Origin: Phormidium tanganyikae FI6-MK23
GTDB lineage: Bacteria; Cyanobacteriota; Cyanobacteriia; Leptolyngbyales; Leptolyngbyaceae
Length of the DNA stretch: 64,000 nt
Assembly (NCBI GenBank): GCA_019359175.1
Contig: JAHHHU010000014.1
Span: forward strand, 1-64,000
Direction of reading: 5' to 3'
Shown: positions 61,342 to 64,000 of the stretch, piece after piece
Position numbering within the stretch: the first letter of the stretch is position 1
Layout of the letters: each line of letters starts with the position of its first letter
Notes under the pieces: generated by a model
Seen by the model: the letters and a program-made list of their open reading frames with translations, nothing else
Databases searched by the model: none
What the model was told of the DNA's origin: nothing
Made by a program: the position numbers and the translations under genes

Positions 61342-61615
61342 GGAGTCAAAGTCCTAAACGCTTGGTTCTATGTGATATACAACTTTACTTGCTAGTAAAG
61401 AACTTTATTCGCAGCGAACAACTTAGACTGCAACCGATGTTTTGGAACGTGATCGGCGCAGTTTGGAGATGCCAGAACTGATCGGGGCTGGGATAATTGC
61501 GACGATCGAGTTGATAGGCAAAAGGGCGAACTGAAGACAGAATGATAGAGAACCATTCCACAGGCTTTGGGAAGCTTTAGAGACCCAAAGCTTGATAAAT
61601 AAATTGCTTGTAATG

Positions 61616-63685
61616 CTAAAAATTGTTTACAGATTCTTTACTAGACATAGTTCGATATGCCTGGTCTGGTCGATTCGGCTTGTCTGGGTACCGAAGTTCA
61701 AGTAATTTCTCTCGAACCATAGGACTAAGAAAACGACTGCGTAAACTTTTAGGATTGCGACCCATTAGCTCTGCTAAATGGGTAGTCGTTAGAAACATAG
61801 TCTTGCAAAGCAACAAGATGATTTCCCTTGTATCCTTTTCTGGGAGCCATTCAGAAGAATAGGCGGGGAGAGCAATTATTTTCATTGCTTTTAATTCCTC
61901 TGACGGGATAGCATCCAAACTTTGTGAGGAGTCCAAACTTTGTGAGGAAGGCAGACCTGATAAGGAACCTAGCCTTTGTGAGGAGTCCAAACTTTGTGAG
62001 GAGTCCAAACTTTGTGAGGAGTCCAAACTTTGTGAGGAGTCCAAACTTTGTGAGGAAGGCAGACCTGATAAGGAACCTAGCCTTTGTGAGGAGTCCAAAC
62101 TTTGTGAGGAGTCCAAACTTTGTGAGGAGTCCAAACTTTGTGAGGAGTCCTGATTTAGGGAAGTTGTGCCATTCAGATGCTCGATCCCAAGATGAATTTG
62201 ACCTTCCCTACCAGGTAGGGTGTAACGGGTTCCTCGACCTTGCCCCACAGACGATAGAAATTGGCGGCGTACTAATCCTTGTAAGATTTTAGTCAAATCA
62301 GAGGGATGATGATTGCAAATTTCCTGCATCCGTCCGTTGGTCACTTCGCCTTCAAGCTCTGCGGTTACAAGTGCCTGAACTTCGTGTTGATTTAAACCAT
62401 CAATTGAACCGAATTGCTGTCTCAGGCTATTAAGTGAATTTTCAGGTAGCATACTGACCATTGGCAACACTAGTCGCACCCGATCAGGTCGTACTTGTTC
62501 TTGGATACTAGGAGACCTCCAATGTTGAGATGCCCATCCCTGGCGAATCTTGTCAATTCCAGACCCTGCTTTTTCACCACCTCCGATCATCTGAAACATT
62601 AGCTGTAGAGACTTATTACGACATTCACTAACGCCCCCTTGAAGTAACTGAGTGATAGAAAGAAGAAGACTTCCTGGGTTGGAAAACTCTAAGCGATCAG
62701 GATACTTTTCAATAACAATCCCGCCCTGTCCTCGGTAGTCTGCGTGAATTAACGAATTTACAAGAGCCTCACGGATTGCTTGATGGACATCTGTTTCATC
62801 TCTACGAATCAAATCTTGTCCCATCTGAAAAGGCATTTTCAGATCTGCCGACAGCTTTTGAATAACTCGCTGATAAAACTGAAAAATGTTGCCTGCCCAA
62901 GTTCCATCAAGGGTAAGACGGTCTGTCCATCTTGTCGCGGAGGAATCAACAGGCTTTTCCCGATAATCAAGGTGAAAAACTGGGATAGCTTCTGGATCTT
63001 GAATAGTTTCCATTCTGCCAAACATGATTAAACCTGCAACGGTCAATCCTTCTCGGTTAGTAAAGCGATCACGTCGCCATCCACCCAGCTTTGCTAAAAA
63101 ACCCCGATTGTCCTCGTTAAGCCAGGGATGATCTGGTGTGCGAGAGGCGAAACGTTGCCGATATTGCTTGAGGCTAGTCTCATCAAGATCGTCTAGACCA
63201 AAATCAAGGATACGGCTATCAGCAGGTTCTTCAGACTGATCTGCCAACATTCGTCCTACTTCATCTTGAGTGCAATGATAGTCCCCTTCATAATTGCGTC
63301 GGTACGTACCAGTTAGGGGATTTTGCCCCACAAAGACAGGTCTCTGCCTTCTGGTTGCACGAGGAACCCGAAACGTAATAATACTTTTTTCACCTATTTT
63401 AATAGCTTGCAAATCATTTTCAGCTAAAAGGTTAATACTGACTTTCCCTCGATTGTTGAGAGCGTCCCATAGTTCTTTACGGACTTTATTGGGATCACTT
63501 ATCCCATCAACGCAGAAATTGGCATCCTTCTGGCTAACTCCAAGAACTATTGTTCCTCCATTTGTGTTCGCCATCGCACTGTAAGTTTCCCAAAGAGCGC
63601 TAGGTACCCCACCTCTGGCGGACTTAAATTCCCAGTCCCAGTCTTCTCCAATATTAATAGCGTTAAGAAGATCCTGACTCTGCAT
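61616..63685 (-). CDS. AlbA_2/Schlafen-type ATP-binding regulator with repeat linker
   Basis: The 689-residue protein has an N-terminal AlbA_2/Schlafen domain (about 15-150; WDWEFKSARGG, NTNGGTIVLGV), a linker region, an HATPase-like C-terminal part (IREALVNSLIHADYRG, GGEKAGSGIDKIRQGW), a winged-helix segment near 425-490, then a hexapeptide tandem repeat (about 521-598, SSQSLD-type) and a C-terminal helix-turn-helix-like segment (LCKTMFLTTTHLAELMGRNPKSLRSRF). Schlafen-like proteins regulate transcription or act in defence. The repeat linker is highly unusual. Confidence 0.85.
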   Translation of the reverse strand: MQSQDLLNAINIGEDWDWEFKSARGGVPSALWETYSAMANTNGGTIVLGVSQKDANFCVDGISDPNKVRKELWDALNNRGKVSINLLAENDLQAIKIGEKSIITFRVPRATRRQRPVFVGQNPLTGTYRRNYEGDYHCTQDEVGRMLADQSEEPADSRILDFGLDDLDETSLKQYRQRFASRTPDHPWLNEDNRGFLAKLGGWRRDRFTNREGLTVAGLIMFGRMETIQDPEAIPVFHLDYREKPVDSSATRWTDRLTLDGTWAGNIFQFYQRVIQKLSADLKMPFQMGQDLIRRDETDVHQAIREALVNSLIHADYRGQGGIVIEKYPDRLEFSNPGSLLLSITQLLQGGVSECRNKSLQLMFQMIGGGEKAGSGIDKIRQGWASQHWRSPSIQEQVRPDRVRLVLPMVSMLPENSLNSLRQQFGSIDGLNQHEVQALVTAELEGEVTNGRMQEICNHHPSDLTKILQGLVRRQFLSSVGQGRGTRYTLPGREGQIHLGIEHLNGTTSLNQDSSQSLDSSQSLDSSQSLDSSQRLGSLSGLPSSQSLDSSQSLDSSQSLDSSQSLDSSQRLGSLSGLPSSQSLDSSQSLDAIPSEELKAMKIIALPAYSSEWLPEKDTREIILLLCKTMFLTTTHLAELMGRNPKSLRSRFLSPMVREKLLELRYPDKPNRPDQAYRTMSSKESVNNF
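61914..62149. repeat. 18-bp coding tandem repeat (SSQSLD hexapeptide)
   Basis: Thirteen 18-base units fall inside the AlbA_2 gene. Nine encode SSQSLD; two blocks read SSQRLG-SLSGLP and punctuate the array, giving a higher-order 108-bp period. Base identity between units is near 100 percent. It keeps the frame, so length changes are tolerated; the array is a candidate for strain variability. Confidence 0.93.
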
Positions 63686-63823
63686 GTCTATCTATTTCTA
63701 TCCCCAAAGGGTAAAGGTAAAATTTGCATCTACAGAAGATTCTATTCCTAATTTCAGAAGACAGAATTCAACTGAGCTATTTCCCAGTTGCAACTCCTAG
63801 AAGTATTCAGAAGAGCGGGACAA

Positions 63824-63967
63824 TTATTTTCTCAAATCGCGCCGCTCTGCCCAAAATCCCCAAGCCACTAGCCCAAACATCAGCAGCAGGATAAGCCAAG
63901 CCTCGATCGTCATGGGAGGGATTGGAGGATCGGAATTTATCAACAAGTCGATCGCGCTTTCTTGCAT
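63824..63967 (-). CDS. Small single-helix membrane protein
   Basis: A 47-residue frame (MQESAIDLLINSDPPIPPMTI...) with an acidic/Pro-rich start, one transmembrane helix (AWLILLLMFGLVAWGFWA) and a basic end (ERRDLRK). It lies upstream of the AlbA_2 gene on the same strand. Helix and charge distribution favour a real protein of type N-out or N-in single span. Function unknown. Confidence 0.5.
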   Translation of the reverse strand: MQESAIDLLINSDPPIPPMTIEAWLILLLMFGLVAWGFWAERRDLRK

Positions 63968-64000
63968 GAGGGTAAGACCGTTAAGGTTGGATCTAGAGTG

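Larger units (their letters stand above)
29098..64000. mobile_element. Left part of a large integrative element inserted in radC
   Basis: From the radC break to the window end all content is accessory: an XisF-type integrase, VapE-like primase, ParM/ParR-like pair, HerA-like ATPase, restriction-modification, resolvase and tyrosine integrase, many small unknown genes and decayed genes. No core housekeeping gene and no radC 3' end occurs, so the right junction lies outside. The left boundary is approximate; a small dyad GATAG-N9-CTATC lies at 29098-29116. Several nested insertions may be present, so the right part could belong to a different element. Confidence 0.6.

Noticed and set aside
61400..61530. 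Possible gene remnant with an MPELIGAGIIATIELIGKRAN-like frame
   Set aside because: Too short and preceded by a stop; no recognisable family.
61924..62292. 122-aa plus-strand frame with RSPNFV repeats
   Set aside because: Antisense reading of the 18-bp tandem repeat in the AlbA_2 gene.

Overview
The window is cyanobacterial chromosome carrying the left part of a large integrated element. Oxygenic photosynthesis genes (psbD-psbC, psbEFLJ, psaI, petG, ycf48, rubA), cyanobacterial NDH-1 genes (ndhCKJ), a CytM-like cytochrome and very frequent HIP1-type GCGATCGC octamers identify a cyanobacterium. Gene content and style suggest a filamentous, Leptolyngbya-like organism, but the sequence does not fix the genus.

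Bases 1-29100 are core chromosome. They hold the psbD end and psbC, a HEAT-like membrane-anchored protein, malic enzyme, a TPR protein, a type II NADH dehydrogenase, an FHA-fused class A penicillin-binding protein, ureidoglycolate lyase, tsaB, a nucleoside hydrolase, and the conserved rubA-ycf48-psbEFLJ cluster next to psaI and ndhCKJ. One operon stands out: a GntR/HutC regulator (with tsaB behind it) is divergent from three translationally coupled genes: a membrane desaturase/hydroxylase, a homoserine-acetyltransferase-like hydrolase and a type III glutamine synthetase. The divergent region has a textbook NtcA-activated promoter (GTA-N8-TAC, 21 nt, TATCCT), and a perfect 14-bp palindrome lies over the predicted start point. 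This suggests a nitrogen-scavenging pathway under both global and ligand control. A small decayed patch at 24.2-25.1 kb holds a truncated ORF, a Uma2 nuclease and a frameshifted DUF4926 gene.

At about 29.1 kb the radC gene stops inside its JAMM motif. It is followed at once by repeated GGTTGGTAA sites and an XisF-type large serine recombinase. The remaining ~35 kb is accessory DNA, and the rest of radC is not in the window, so the element runs past the right edge. Its backbone looks plasmid-like: a VapE-type primase-helicase, a ribbon-helix-helix regulator, a ParM/ParR-like segregation pair, a train of tightly overlapping small genes and a HerA/FtsK-like ATPase.

Further right lie two paralogous membrane-anchored pentapeptide-repeat proteins, a PadR-controlled membrane operon, an RHH+HTH pair, a histidine kinase, a resolvase, a TIGR04255-type three-gene cluster, a HindVP-like restriction-modification system beside a 135-bp MITE-like element, a short tyrosine integrase, a terminase-small-subunit-like protein, and an AlbA_2/Schlafen-type ATP-binding regulator with an internal hexapeptide tandem repeat. 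Several genes here are broken (34.5 kb, 57.4-58.1 kb), as expected for a mosaic island that turns over quickly. No tRNA, rRNA or CRISPR array was seen.
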